Positions 53,283 through 62,270 are shown, counted from the stretch's first letter. The stretch is DNA of 64,000 nucleotides from Palsa-506 sp963836355 (GCA_963836355.1 CAWIJO010000002.1:682001-746000); one strand, 5' to 3'. Program-made: numbers and translations. Notes: generated from the sequence alone by a model not told the origin.

Positions 53283-54641
53283 ATGCGTTACCGGCTGATG
53301 GCGACTTACCAGGGCGTCCCGTACGAGGCCGGCATCGGGCCGTCCGACAGTGATGTCGTCCTTTTCGCTGCCTGCCCGCCCCCGGAGGACCTGGGCTTCG
53401 AGCCGGCCACCGGGCACTGGCGCAAGCAACTGCAGGTACAGGACGTCCAGGCGCTCTGGGAATCGCGGCCGATGGGCAGGTACCGGGGCCAGCGCTGCCT
53501 GGTGCTTGACGATCTCGGCGACCGGCTGCACATTGCCTACCTCGGACATGACGCCTACCAGGCGCTGCAACTCGGCTACTGGCAGGTCGACCGCGGCGTG
53601 TTCGAGCTAGTCACGCCGCGGGACGAGGTGACCGACGTCACCGAAGAACGCTTCGACTACCCCGAGCAGCGGAGGCCCGCTGGTGACTACCGCCCGGCTG
53701 GCGCAGACCCCGTCCCGGCGACCGCCGATTTCGGCGCGGCCGGCGCTGACTCAGGCCCCGCGACCGCCGATTTCGGCGCGGCCGGCGCTGACTCAGGCCC
53801 CGCGACCGCCGATTTCGGCGCGGCCGGCGCTGACTCAGGCCCCGCGACCGCCGATTTCGGCCCGCTCACCGCGGACTACAAACCTGCCATGGCGGACTAC
53901 CGTGGCCCGGATTACGGCGCTCCGGCCGCGGACCTGCCGCCGCCCGGCTTCACCGTCATCCCGCCGGCCAGCGAGCCGCCGCTGCCGCTGGAAGCGGCAG
54001 CGCTGCGGGCAGCGTCCGCTGCGTCGCTGCCGAAGCAGCGCCGGCCGACCACCCAGTCGCCGCTGGCCCCGCAAGCAATGACCTCGCAGGCACCGACCTC
54101 GCAGGCACCGACCTCGCAGGCACCGACCTCGCAGGCCCTTTCAGGAACTATTACTGCCGTCGGGACGGAGGCAGTACCGCCGACGGCACCGGACCTGCTG
54201 ACTGGGCCTGCCCCGGCGAGCACACCCGGCTTGCCAGTGTCGCCGGCCAGGCCAGCCCGGCCGGATCTGCCGGCACCATCTGCCTCTCCCGTGCGGCCGG
54301 ATTTGCCGTCGTCGCCAGATTTGCCGCCACCGGGTTCGCCCGCGCCTGCCACTGCACCGCGGCGGCGGAGATCAGCCAGATCCCGGATGGCGACGCAGGG
54401 AATCTTCATCGAGCTCGCGACGCTCGCGGCGATACCGGCCGCCGCCTACGCGGTCGGCGAGGAAGTCGACGGCGCGCTCTGCCTGATCGAGACCGCCACC
54501 GGGTACGAGGTATTCAGCGCCGCGGGCGGAGCCAGGCACGAAGTGCGGGTATTCGAGGACGAAGAGTCCGCCTATTTCTACCTCTTCGGCGTGCTCGCGG
54601 CGGAAGCGGTGCGCACCGGGCTGCTGGTCCCGCACCGGTAA
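53283..54641 (+). CDS. Hypothetical repeat-linker protein, second of the two-gene unit
   Basis: 452 residues, not recognised. An N-terminal globular domain (about 1-125: MRYRLMATYQGVPYEAGIGP, then CLVLDDLGDRLHIAYLGHDA) is followed by a long Pro/Ala-rich linker. The linker holds three perfect 42-bp repeats at 53718-53843 (ATADFGAAGADSGP) plus a partial copy, and PTSQA repeats at 54075-54137. A C-terminal domain (about 375-452: IFIELATLAAIPAAAYAVGE, then GALCLIETATGYEVFSAAGG) closes it. Two folded ends on a flexible linker suggest an adaptor or scaffold, which is inference. Begins 3 bases after the upstream gene. Confidence 0.75.
   Translation: MRYRLMATYQGVPYEAGIGPSDSDVVLFAACPPPEDLGFEPATGHWRKQLQVQDVQALWESRPMGRYRGQRCLVLDDLGDRLHIAYLGHDAYQALQLGYWQVDRGVFELVTPRDEVTDVTEERFDYPEQRRPAGDYRPAGADPVPATADFGAAGADSGPATADFGAAGADSGPATADFGAAGADSGPATADFGPLTADYKPAMADYRGPDYGAPAADLPPPGFTVIPPASEPPLPLEAAALRAASAASLPKQRRPTTQSPLAPQAMTSQAPTSQAPTSQAPTSQALSGTITAVGTEAVPPTAPDLLTGPAPASTPGLPVSPARPARPDLPAPSASPVRPDLPSSPDLPPPGSPAPATAPRRRRSARSRMATQGIFIELATLAAIPAAAYAVGEEVDGALCLIETATGYEVFSAAGGARHEVRVFEDEESAYFYLFGVLAAEAVRTGLLVPHR
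53718..53862 (+). repeat. 42-bp tandem repeats inside the linker
   Basis: Units 53718-53759, 53760-53801 and 53802-53843 are identical 42-base copies, followed by a partial copy to about 53862. The period is 14 codons, so copy-number change keeps the frame. A second, 15-base repeat (PTSQA) lies at 54075-54137 in the same gene. Confidence 0.9.
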
Positions 54642-54903
54642 GCAGGGATGCCAGATCGATTTCCAGGCCGATATCCGGCTAATTCCGGACTGGCGACACG
54701 GTAATCCCGAGCATTAAATCACCACAGCTCGCCCAGGTTACAGCAATTACACAATCTGCCCACGCAATTCTGCCGAAATCGACATAATCCCTGATCATTC
54801 GCCTTGGCTGGCTTATTGGCCGCGCCGCAGGGAAGGAATTCAGCAAGGCATTAGCATAACCGCATTCAGGGGACGGACATGCGACTTACCATGCGGAGGC
54901 TGG
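54642..54903. other. AT-richer gap before a small membrane gene
   Basis: About 260 bases; 54700-54860 is visibly less GC-rich than anything nearby (runs such as GCATTAAATCACC and CAGCAATTACACAATCTG). A short ATG frame at 54880 ends after 20 codons. No riboswitch or promoter was identified with confidence. Confidence 0.45.
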
Positions 54904-55269
54904 TTGGCCGGAAGCAGGAACAGGCAGCGTTCCGTGCATAAGCGCAAGCGCAGGCACAGTAAGACATCTTGGCTCAATGCCGTCGCGATCTGTCTGATGG
55001 CAGCCGGGGTGGTAGTGGCGGTCACCGGGCGGCATGCCCTGCGGTGGGTGCCGCCGCCGATCCCGGTATCCTCGGCCACCGCCGGCGGGCAGGGCAGCGC
55101 GCACCCGGCTGCCCGGGCCCACGCCAGGCCTGCGCACATCGTCGTCCGGCCGACGGGCCGGCCGACTCGGGCAGGCCGGCGGCCAGGTCAAGGGTCCAGG
55201 CGCCGGGCCGGAGCTGGCCGCAGCTGGCCGGGGAGCGCCGGCCTGCTGCCGTCGCGCACTCCCGGCTAG
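54904..55269 (+). CDS. Small basic membrane protein, start uncertain
   Basis: Up to 121 residues. GGAGG (54895-54899) is close to a TTG at 54904; a GTG at 54934 (HKRKRRHSKTSW) is the likelier start by composition. It has a basic N-terminus, one hydrophobic helix (AICLMAAGVVVAVTG) and a Pro/Arg/Gly-rich tail. Its layout resembles the N-terminal part of class F sortases, but no sortase catalytic domain follows, so it may be a truncated remnant. Its stop overlaps the opposing CoA-transferase stop. Confidence 0.35.
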   Translation: MAGSRNRQRSVHKRKRRHSKTSWLNAVAICLMAAGVVVAVTGRHALRWVPPPIPVSSATAGGQGSAHPAARAHARPAHIVVRPTGRPTRAGRRPGQGSRRRAGAGRSWPGSAGLLPSRTPG

Positions 55270-56459
55270 CTGACCTCCTCGTCGAGCCAGGCCCGCACGG
55301 CCGCATCATGCTGCCCGAGAACTGGCGGCGCGGCATGCTCGGACGGGGGCGTGTCGTCAAAGCGCAGCGACGGCCCGGGCAACTCGATCCGGCCGAGGAC
55401 CGGGTGGTCCACGGAGATGACGAGGCCCTGCGATCGCGTCTGAGCCCACTGGTAGACCTCGTCGATGGCCCGGATCGAGCCCGCGGGCACGCCGGCCTGG
55501 CCAAGCAGCCCGAGCCAGTGCCCGCGGCCGGCCTGCGCCAGCGCCAGCTCGATCTCCGCGGTCAGCTCGTCGCGCCGCGCGACCCGCAGCCGGTTCTCGG
55601 CAAACCTCGGGTCAGCTGGGTCGACGCCGACGACCGGGGCGAAGCGCCGCCACTGGCCCTCGTTCGCGACGCCAACCTGGAGCAAGCCGTCGGCGCACCT
55701 GAACGTCCCGTACGGGGCGATCGACGGATGGTGGTTTCCGGTTGCGGACGGCACTTCCCCGGCGACGGTCCAGCGGGTGCCCTGAAAGGCATGCGCGCCG
55801 ATGACGGATGCCAGCAGGGAGGTGCGGACAACCCGGCCGAGCCCGGTGGCCGCGCGCTCGTGCAGGGCAGCGACGATGCCCAGTGCCGCGTTCAGGCCGG
55901 CTAGCACGTCCGCGATGGAAAGCCCGGCTTTGACGGGATGACCTGGATCCGCGCCAGTGACGCTCATCAGCCCCGCCTCGCCCTGCACGATCTGGTCGTA
56001 GCCAGGGCGCGATCCCTCCGGCCCGTCATGCCCGAATCCGGTGATAGCGCAGATGACCAGCCGCGGGTTCAGCTCGTGCAGCCGGTGGCAGGAAAAGCCG
56101 AGCCGGTCAAGCACGCCCGGGCGGAAATTCTCCACTAGCACATCGCACCGGGTCACCAGCCGCCGCAGCAGGTCCTTTCCCTCGTCACTGGCCAGGTCGC
56201 ACGTCACCGACTCCTTGTTCCGGTTGCAGGACAGGAAGTAGGTGCTGTCGCCATGCCCGGCAGCGCCGCCGTCGGGCCCGGCCGGCTTCGCGGCGGCCGC
56301 CGTGAACGGCGGTCCCCACTGCCGTGACTCGTCACCGGTGCCAGGACGCTCGATCTTTACCACCCTGGCGCCGAGGTCGCCGAGCAGCATCGTCGCATGC
56401 GGGCCGGCCAGTGCCCTGGTCAGGTCAAGCACGACGATTCCGGCCAGCGGTCCTGGCAT
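55266..56459 (-). CDS. CaiB/BaiF family III CoA-transferase
   Basis: Transfers CoA between carboxylic acids through an Asp-bound anhydride or thioester. From ATG 56459 (GGGAGG upstream) about 397 residues. N-terminal PLAGIVVLDLTRALAGPHATM, LLGDLGARVVKIERPGTGDE, ENFRPGVLDRLGF, CAITGFGHDGPEGSRPGYDQ and LSIADVLAGLNAALGIVAAL are family blocks, with the catalytic Asp expected in the GYDQIVQ stretch. The longer frame to 56603 lacks family sequence. Substrate unknown. Confidence 0.93.
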   Translation of the reverse strand: MPGPLAGIVVLDLTRALAGPHATMLLGDLGARVVKIERPGTGDESRQWGPPFTAAAAKPAGPDGGAAGHGDSTYFLSCNRNKESVTCDLASDEGKDLLRRLVTRCDVLVENFRPGVLDRLGFSCHRLHELNPRLVICAITGFGHDGPEGSRPGYDQIVQGEAGLMSVTGADPGHPVKAGLSIADVLAGLNAALGIVAALHERAATGLGRVVRTSLLASVIGAHAFQGTRWTVAGEVPSATGNHHPSIAPYGTFRCADGLLQVGVANEGQWRRFAPVVGVDPADPRFAENRLRVARRDELTAEIELALAQAGRGHWLGLLGQAGVPAGSIRAIDEVYQWAQTRSQGLVISVDHPVLGRIELPGPSLRFDDTPPSEHAAPPVLGQHDAAVRAWLDEEVS

Positions 56460-56820
56460 GCCGAGTCCTCCCTGGCGGCGACGCGGCCCGCGAGCGGGTG
56501 GCGGCCTGCCGTGTCTGGCGAGAGCGGGCGACGGATCCGCCTTGCGCTGACGCAACGGCCCGTCTCTTGCTGCCGACTCTAGGCATCGCGGCTGCGCTGG
56601 CAAGGCGATGCACCGAGGAATCCAGCAGGATTGCGCGGCTGACCGTCCGGACGTGCTGATTCGTACCGGGTTGAGGTAACTTCGCCCGCAGGCCGGCCGG
56701 GGAAGTTATCGTGCAGTTGCTGGCGGGGCTGACGGTCCCCCGCTCCCCAAGCAGCCCCGTCGGCATTTACCGCAGCGGCAGTACCGGATCTCCGACGGCC
56801 GGGCAAGCAAGATAGGCACC

Positions 56821-57753
56821 ATGGCAAATCTGACCTCGATACCGCTGACCGGCGCGCAGTACGAGATCCGCGCCGGTGACTACCGGGCCACCGTTACCGA
56901 ACTGGGCGCCGGCCTGCGCCAATTTACCTATCGGGACCAGCGGGTCAGCTCGGAGTACGCGCCCGACGAACTGCCGCCGGCCGCGGCCGGCCAGCTGCTC
57001 GCACCATGGCCGAACCGGATCGACGGGGGTCGCTATCAGTTCGCCGGGATGGACTGCCAGCTCGACCTGAGCGAGCCGGCCCAGGGCAACGCTATTCACG
57101 GCCTGACCCGATGGGCAGGCTGGCAGGCCGAACGGCATGACGGCAGGCGCGTGCTGCTCAGGCATTTGCTGCACGGCCGATCCGGTTACCCCTTCTGCCT
57201 GGACCTTGCGGCCGAGTACCGGCTTTCTGCCGATGACGGGCTGCAGGTGACCATCACGGCACGCAACGCCGGTACCCGGACTGCCCCGTACGGCACTGGC
57301 TGTCACCCGTACCTGACCGCCGGAACGCCGGACATCAACGACTGCGAGCTTGAGCTGCCGGCGGCGAAGTGGCTCCCGCCGGGTCCCCGCGGCATTCCGG
57401 CCGAGAGCCTGCAGGAAGTCACCGGCACCGAATATGACTTCCGCACTGCCCGGCTGGTAGGCAGCGTCCGGCTGGATCACGCATTCACCGGCCTGGCCAG
57501 AGATGCGGGCGGGCGGACTTGGGCCAGGCTCAGCGCCGAAGGCAGGCGGGTGTCATTCTGGGCCGGCCAGGGCTACGAGTGGCTGCAGGTGTTCACCGGC
57601 GACCCGCTGGATCCGCCGCGCCGCAGGCGCGCGCTTGCGATCGAGCCGATGACCTGCCCGCCGAACGCCTTCGTGACCGGCCACGACCTGATCAGCCTGG
57701 AACCGGGCAGCAGTGTGCAGCACGCCTGGGGCATCCAGGTCGATCAGTCCTGA
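56821..57753 (+). CDS. Aldose 1-epimerase family protein
   Basis: GalM-like mutarotase fold that interconverts sugar anomers. 310 residues: YRATVTELGAGLRQFTYRDQ, LLAPWPNRIDGGRYQFAG, AIHGLTRWAGW (first catalytic His), APYGTGCHPYL (second His, GCHPYL), and a C-terminal EPMTCPPNAFVTGHD (Glu). This is the YihR/GalM-like actinobacterial branch; the actual sugar is unknown. Its last 10 bases overlap the opposing nucleotidyltransferase gene. Confidence 0.91.
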   Translation: MANLTSIPLTGAQYEIRAGDYRATVTELGAGLRQFTYRDQRVSSEYAPDELPPAAAGQLLAPWPNRIDGGRYQFAGMDCQLDLSEPAQGNAIHGLTRWAGWQAERHDGRRVLLRHLLHGRSGYPFCLDLAAEYRLSADDGLQVTITARNAGTRTAPYGTGCHPYLTAGTPDINDCELELPAAKWLPPGPRGIPAESLQEVTGTEYDFRTARLVGSVRLDHAFTGLARDAGGRTWARLSAEGRRVSFWAGQGYEWLQVFTGDPLDPPRRRRALAIEPMTCPPNAFVTGHDLISLEPGSSVQHAWGIQVDQS

Positions 57754-58388
57754 TCATGGGCCTGGGCCTGGCCGTGGGCCTGGGCCTGGGCCTGGCGCTG
57801 ACCCGCGGCCGCCAGGCTGGCGATGCGCGCCAGGTCCGCGGCGGTGTCCACATCGTCAGCACTTCCGGTGTCGCCGCACTCGACTGGCGTCACCAGTGCC
57901 GGGTGCGCACGCAGGAACGGCCGTGCCCCGGCATCGCCGACGGCGAGCGCGGTAACCGCCGGCCAGTGCTCGCGGGCGATCAGTACCGGGTTGCGCCAGG
58001 CGCCGTGATAGGCCGCGACCGCGACGCTCGCGCCTGCCCGGTACGCGGCGATGAGCCGCCGGACCGCGGCCTGCCCGACCAGCGGCTGGTCGACCAGGGC
58101 GATCACGGCGGCATCGCAGTCATCGGGGACGGTAGCCAGCCCGGCGGCCAGCGACGAGCCCATGCCAGAGCGCCAGTCCGGATTGTGCACGATCAGCACG
58201 CCGGACAGGTCGACGGCGATGGCGCCGGTCACGATCACGATCGGCTGCGCCCCGCCGTCACGAAGCAGCGCGACGCCGCGGTCGGCCAGTGGCTCGCCGC
58301 CGAGCTCGACGGTGGCCTTTGGCTGGCCGAGACGGCTCCCGGCACCCGCTGCGAGCAGGACCCCGGCGACGCGGCGCTCCACGAGCAT
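57744..58388 (-). CDS. MocA/MobA-like nucleotidyltransferase
   Basis: Molybdenum-cofactor cytidylyltransferase-type (NTP_transf_3) enzyme. From ATG 58388 about 214 residues; a longer frame runs to 58496. N-terminal nucleotide loop AGVLLAAGAGSRLGQPKATV, metal site VIALVDQPLVGQAAVRRLI, then SVAVAAYHGAWRNPVLIAREH and the acidic ECGDTGSADDVDTAADL. The C-terminus is a repetitive QAQAHGQAQAHDQ tail from 6-base GGGCCT repeats (57758-57794). Proteins of this type serve xanthine or CO-dehydrogenase clusters, and a CoxL-like remnant lies 3 kb away. Confidence 0.82.
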   Translation of the reverse strand: MLVERRVAGVLLAAGAGSRLGQPKATVELGGEPLADRGVALLRDGGAQPIVIVTGAIAVDLSGVLIVHNPDWRSGMGSSLAAGLATVPDDCDAAVIALVDQPLVGQAAVRRLIAAYRAGASVAVAAYHGAWRNPVLIAREHWPAVTALAVGDAGARPFLRAHPALVTPVECGDTGSADDVDTAADLARIASLAAAGQRQAQAQAHGQAQAHDQD

Positions 58389-58511
58389 CAAGGTTACGGC
58401 TACCGGTAACGGCACGGCGTACCGGCGGCGGGGGCCGCGGGTCAGCGGCGGGGCCTGGACCGGCTGCCCAGTCCGCGCTGCTGGCCGAGGCCGCACCTAG
58501 CGTCGCTCGGC

Positions 58512-58829
58512 GTGCGGACCAGGGCACTGCTCGAGGAGGACCGGGCCAACGTGCTGTCCGTCGGGCACGCCCTTGAGCTGCACAAGACCATCAGCGGCCA
58601 GGACGTCACCGTCATCATCGACGGCTCGCAAGGGCCGCTAGTAGACCGGCGGCCGGACAAGACGCCCGGGTTCTCCGCCAGGCTGGAGTCATATCATGCC
58701 GAGGTGCTGGCCGCGCACCATGGCCATGAGGGCGGCCTGCAACTGCCGGTCCCGGCACCGGGACCCGTCGAGCTTGACCAGATCTCGGTCATGCAGCACC
58801 ACCCAGCCGAGGCCGGCGGGGTCGGGTGA
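58512..58829 (+). pseudogene. Remnant of an FtsH-like protease C-terminus
   Basis: 105 codons from GTG 58512. TRALLEEDRANVLSVGHALE, LHKTISGQDVTVIIDG and GPLVDRRPDKTPGF resemble the end of an actinobacterial FtsH/AAA protease family; no ATPase or zinc-protease part precedes it (the sequence upstream is the divergent nucleotidyltransferase). It may still be transcribed, but I regard it as a truncated fragment. Similarity judged by eye, so modest confidence. Confidence 0.45.
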
Positions 58830-58973
58830 CCAGCACAGCCTCTCCGGCCGTTGGCGCTGGCCCGGCCCAACATCGGCCAGCTGGCGGATGTCCCTCGCTC
58901 GCCGCGGCAGCAGGCTGAGAACGTTGCCGCCGCCAGTTCGGCGGCCGTGCCGCTGAGCCTTTGTGGAGGAGCC

Positions 58974-59240
58974 ATGACCAGCCCGCTCGCGCCGCTGCCG
59001 AAGTCAATTGGCCCGCTGGCCGCCCAGATGTGCCGGCATCAGCCCGGGTGCCCGGATGCGCTGGCGCCGGATCGCCTAGCCGCACGGGCCCTGGCCTGCC
59101 ATCCTGAGCAAGGCTGGAGCCTGCTGTGCAACGGCGTCGTGCTGTTCGACGACGGCGGAGAACTGCTCCCGGGCGGCCGGGCCATCTCCCCGGCGCCAGC
59201 CTGGATGGTGGCCGCCCGGATGCTGGCCGCGGCTGCCTAA
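58974..59240 (+). CDS. DUF5999-family small protein
   Basis: 88 residues from ATG 58974 with GGAGGA 3 bases upstream. Shows the family pattern MCRHQPGCPDALAPDRLAAR, ACHPEQGWSLLCNGVVLF, DGGELLPGGRAISP. Short Cys/His-containing actinobacterial protein of unknown function (CxHxxxC and C in the middle could bind a metal). Appears intact, unlike its neighbours. Confidence 0.75.
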   Translation: MTSPLAPLPKSIGPLAAQMCRHQPGCPDALAPDRLAARALACHPEQGWSLLCNGVVLFDDGGELLPGGRAISPAPAWMVAARMLAAAA

Positions 59241-59316
59241 GCGGCTGCGGCCAGCATCTGGCTCCCGCCGGGGACAGCCACGCCGGGACAGCCACGCCGC
59301 AGGCAGCACTGCCCGG

Positions 59317-59608
59317 GTGGCGTGGATCCCGGACGGCATGTCGCGCGGTTTACCGAGGGGCTCGCGCTGCGGCGTGCCACAGTCCTGGGCAATGGCTTCT
59401 TCGGTGCCGGGTCCTCCCCCACGGCGAAGTTCGCCGAACAGGTCCAGATCGCGGGGTGCACTCGCCGAAGCGGGCCAGGCCTGGCTGCGTCCGCGAGCTG
59501 CAAGAGGTCGCCGAGGCCGGGGCAGAACTGATCCTGTGCACGCCGATATTGGAGCAAGCCGAGCATGCCGAGCGACTGGCCGAGGAGATCATCCCGCAGC
59601 TCGGCTAG
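59317..59608 (+). pseudogene. Remnant of an LLM-class oxidoreductase C-terminus
   Basis: Pieces in three frames: VLGNGFFGAGSSPTAKFAEQ in the first, ALAEAG in the second, then VAEAGAELILCTPILEQAEH and AERLAEEIIPQLG to the stop at 59608. The pieces are in the right order for the C-terminal part of a luciferase-like oxidoreductase, but about 50-80 residues between the second and third pieces are gone, and the whole N-terminal half is missing. Internal deletion argues for genuine decay. Confidence 0.6.
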
Positions 59609-59640
59609 TGCGGTGACCCGGTTGGCGGCCGCGCCGCCGA

Positions 59641-60070
59641 TCATCGGCGGCGCAGCGGGACGGTTCGAGAATCCGCGCCCTGGTCCAACTCCTCGAACGA
59701 TGCCGCTGCCCGCCTGGCGGTGCCGGCGGCCCAGCGCCCGGTGCTGAGCAGACCCAGGACGCCGATGCCGACGCCGAGCCCGAGCACCAGCCACCACACG
59801 CCGTGCTCCGCGCTGGCGAACGCCACCCCGCCGCGGGCCAGGGCCGGTCCCACGATCGTGCCGGAAATCGCGACGCCCAGGGTGGTGCCGGCCTGCCGGC
59901 CCGTGGAGGCCAGCGAGGCGGCCACCCCGGCCATCGAGGCCGGCATTCCGGAGACCGCCGTGTTGGTGATCGGCGGGTTGACGGCGCCCAGGAAGATGCC
60001 GAACAGCAGGTAGATCGCAAGCACGGCCGGAAGCGGGGTGTCCGGGCCGCGCCCAACCGCCAAGCGGGTG
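59641..60070 (-). pseudogene. Remnant of an MFS (DHA2-type) drug transporter C-terminus
   Basis: Encodes only about the last 140 residues: LFGIFLGAVNPPITNTAVSG, MAGVAASLASTGRQAGTTLG, VAISGTIVGPALARGGVAFA and two final helices. This is the C-terminal third of a 14-helix EmrB/QacA-type transporter; the upstream sequence (60070-60170) has no transporter similarity. Convergent with the LLM remnant. Confidence 0.65.
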
Positions 60071-60175
60071 CCCGCTGAGCAATCGGCAACTGAGACCGGG
60101 CGGGCCGAGCACGTCGCGTTCGCTGCGCAACTTGTCAGTGCACCTGGTACGCCTCGCCGGGCAGCGGCTGCCGGA

Positions 60176-61171
60176 TCAGATCCTGGCGTTGCGGCGCAGG
60201 ATGCCGATGGCACTGACGGTGGCGTAGCCACGCCACTCCAGGGCGCCCGCGGGTGAGACCTCGGCAAAGTCGACTGTCCACCCGCCGTCGTCCTGCTGCA
60301 GGCCGGCCAGCCGGTCCAGGTCGGCGGTGACCGCCGCCGCGGTGAACAGGGACCGCGCCGGACGGCCGGGGAACGGGGCGAAGTCCAGCGGGCGGAGCAT
60401 CTCCTCGGCGGTGCCGCCTGCTACCGGCAGCTGGCCGCTGGCGGGGATGTGCTTGCCCAGGTGCTGGAGCAGGCCGGCCGCCTCGGGGCGGGCATCGTGC
60501 ACGGCGTCAAGGAACCGCACCGCGAAGGACAGCACGTAAGCGTGCGGTGTTTCGTCGGTCGATTCGATGGCGGCCAGGCAGTAGCGGGTAGCCCGGTCCA
60601 GCCAGGGATGGCCGGCGACCGCCGGGTAGTGCCGGCCGACGCGGTGAGCGCCGGCCGCGACCGCGGCGGTGACCTGCAATGAGGAGACTGCGTGGTCGGC
60701 GCCTGCCCACCAGTGGGCGGTGCCCGCGGTAACGGTCAGGGGCAGCGCGAACGGCAGGCCGCCGTCGGGGCGGGAGACCGACGCGAGCCAGTCGCAGAGC
60801 GCCGCGGCCCGCGCACCGGCGGCCCGGGCTCCGGTAGCCGGGGCTCCGGTAGCCGGGGCTCCGGTAGCCGGGGCTCCGGTAGCCGGGGCTCCGGTAGCCG
60901 GGGCTCCGGTAGCCGGGGCTCCGGTAACGGCCTGCGCGCTGTCCTCGAACACCTCGAAGGCATGCAGCGCCGCCCCTGGCTGGCTTTCTGGCGAGCGCAA
61001 GTCGGGTTCAAGGCCCCAGCCATAACCGCCATCGGGGTTGCGATAGCCGTCCAGCGCGGCCAGCGCCGCCGCCGGGCCGGGCTCGCCGATCAGCAGCTGA
61101 AAGCGGCGGCGGTCGAGCACCCGCGCGTGCGTGGCCAGGAAACCAGCAGCAGCGGTGAGATCGATGTTCAT
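60176..61171 (-). CDS. Prenyltransferase/squalene-oxidase repeat protein
   Basis: 331 residues from ATG 61171. Alpha-barrel repeat protein with QW/PFTB-like motifs: DGYRNPDGGYGWGLEPDLRS, SVSRPDGGLPFALPLTV, LAGLQQDDGGWTVDF and GYATVSAIGILRRN. Similar repeat proteins are terpene cyclase-like or protein prenyltransferase subunit-like; no DxDD cyclase motif was seen, so enzymatic role is doubtful. A GAPAT linker of seven 15-bp repeats (60826-60930) interrupts the fold. It reads to the stop without breaks, although neighbours are decayed. Confidence 0.8.
   Translation of the reverse strand: MNIDLTAAAGFLATHARVLDRRRFQLLIGEPGPAAALAALDGYRNPDGGYGWGLEPDLRSPESQPGAALHAFEVFEDSAQAVTGAPATGAPATGAPATGAPATGAPATGAPATGARAAGARAAALCDWLASVSRPDGGLPFALPLTVTAGTAHWWAGADHAVSSLQVTAAVAAGAHRVGRHYPAVAGHPWLDRATRYCLAAIESTDETPHAYVLSFAVRFLDAVHDARPEAAGLLQHLGKHIPASGQLPVAGGTAEEMLRPLDFAPFPGRPARSLFTAAAVTADLDRLAGLQQDDGGWTVDFAEVSPAGALEWRGYATVSAIGILRRNARI
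60826..60930 (-). repeat. 15-bp tandem repeats encoding (GAPAT)n
   Basis: Seven consecutive 15-base units GGGCTCCGGTAGCCG (last one altered) at 60826-60930, in frame within the prenyltransferase-repeat gene. The protein therefore has a flexible Gly-Ala-Pro-Ala-Thr stretch between repeats. Confidence 0.9.
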
Positions 61172-61382
61172 GGGCTCATCGTGCCCTGGCCGCCGGACCC
61201 TGGTCTTGAACGAATCGGCCATCGCCGGACGGCTGGCCGCCCGCTCCCGGCCGCGCGGTCGCGCCCGCCATCGGCCACCGCCGCTCAAGGCCGGCCAGCG
61301 TCCGGTCAGGCCCGTGCAGGGACTCTTCCAGCGCGCGCAACGAGAACCCGGGCCAGATGCTCCCGGTAGCCGGGGCCGGCGG

Positions 61383-62155
61383 CCGTCCCTGGTGCCGCCG
61401 GCCTTGATGACCTGCTGCTGAGCTCGCCCGTGTGTCATCCCGACCAGGTTCTCGCCGCGGGTCTCCGCCCAGCGCAGCGCGCGGCCGGTGTGCCTGGCCG
61501 CCCACGCGACCACGAGTCCGTCCCGGTCGATGCCGACCTTGGCCCCGAAACCGCCGCCTACGTCGGGGGCGACCACCCGGATGGCGCCGGGATCAAGCCC
61601 GAGCAGGCCGGCTGAGCACGAACCGGGAGATCTGCGGGTTCTGAGTGCTCACCCAGACGGTCAGCTTGCCGTCGGCCCACTCGGCGGCAGCGGCGCGCCT
61701 TCCATCGGGACCGGCGCGAGCCGCTGGTTCACGATGGTCCGCTCGACGACGACGTCGCAGCTATCGAAGGCCGCGGGGTCGGCTGGCACGCCGCCGGTGA
61801 CGGCGACGTTCGACTCGGCCGCGGGGGAACAGCAGCGTCTGGCCGGCCAGCGCCGCGTCGACGCCCACCACCGCGGGCAGCGGCTCGTAGTCGACGCTGA
61901 CCAGTTCGGCCGCGTCCTCGCCCTGGTAGCGGTCATCGGTGAGCACGATCGCCACCGGCTCGCCGACGTGGCGCACCCGGTCAACGGCGAGCAGCGGCTC
62001 CGCCCAAGGGCCGCCGAGCGGCAGAGGGCGGCCTCATTGCCGCCGCTCCCGTCGTCGGGCGGCGGCGGCGGCAGATCGGTCAGGTCCGCCGCGGTCAGCA
62101 CGGCGATCACGCCGGGCGCCTGCCGCGCGGTCCGCTCAGTATCGCGGCGACGGTC
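61383..62155 (-). pseudogene. Remnant of CoxL-like molybdenum hydroxylase large subunit
   Basis: Pieces in several frames, reading in order: APGVIAVLTAADLTDL; PLGGPWAEPLLAVDRVRHVG and EPVAIVLTDDRYQGEDAAEL; DVVVERTIVNQRLAPVPMEG; WADGKLTVWVSTQNPQISRF; VVAPDVGGGFGAKVGIDRDG and TRGENLVGMTHGRAQQQV. Shifts occur at about four places, often in C or G runs, and the gene stops being recognisable after GGTRDG (61383), so the C-terminal half that completes the molybdopterin site is absent. Xanthine/CO/aldehyde dehydrogenase family. The N-terminus is also cut. Confidence 0.75.
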
Positions 62156-62270
62156 AGGCCGTGGCAACAGCAGTTACCGCCTGAGGTACAGACAGAATGC
62201 CGGGCCGCCAGGTAGAACAAGGGAACGGCGGCGGATCACCGGGGCCGCCAGGCCGGCCGGAGGATGACCC

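Noticed and set aside
61176..61505. Minus-strand 109-codon frame between the CoxL remnant and the prenyltransferase gene
   Set aside because: Contains a plausible helical stretch (SIWPGFSLRALEESLHGPDR), but no family match and it overlaps the CoxL remnant; not enough to call a gene.
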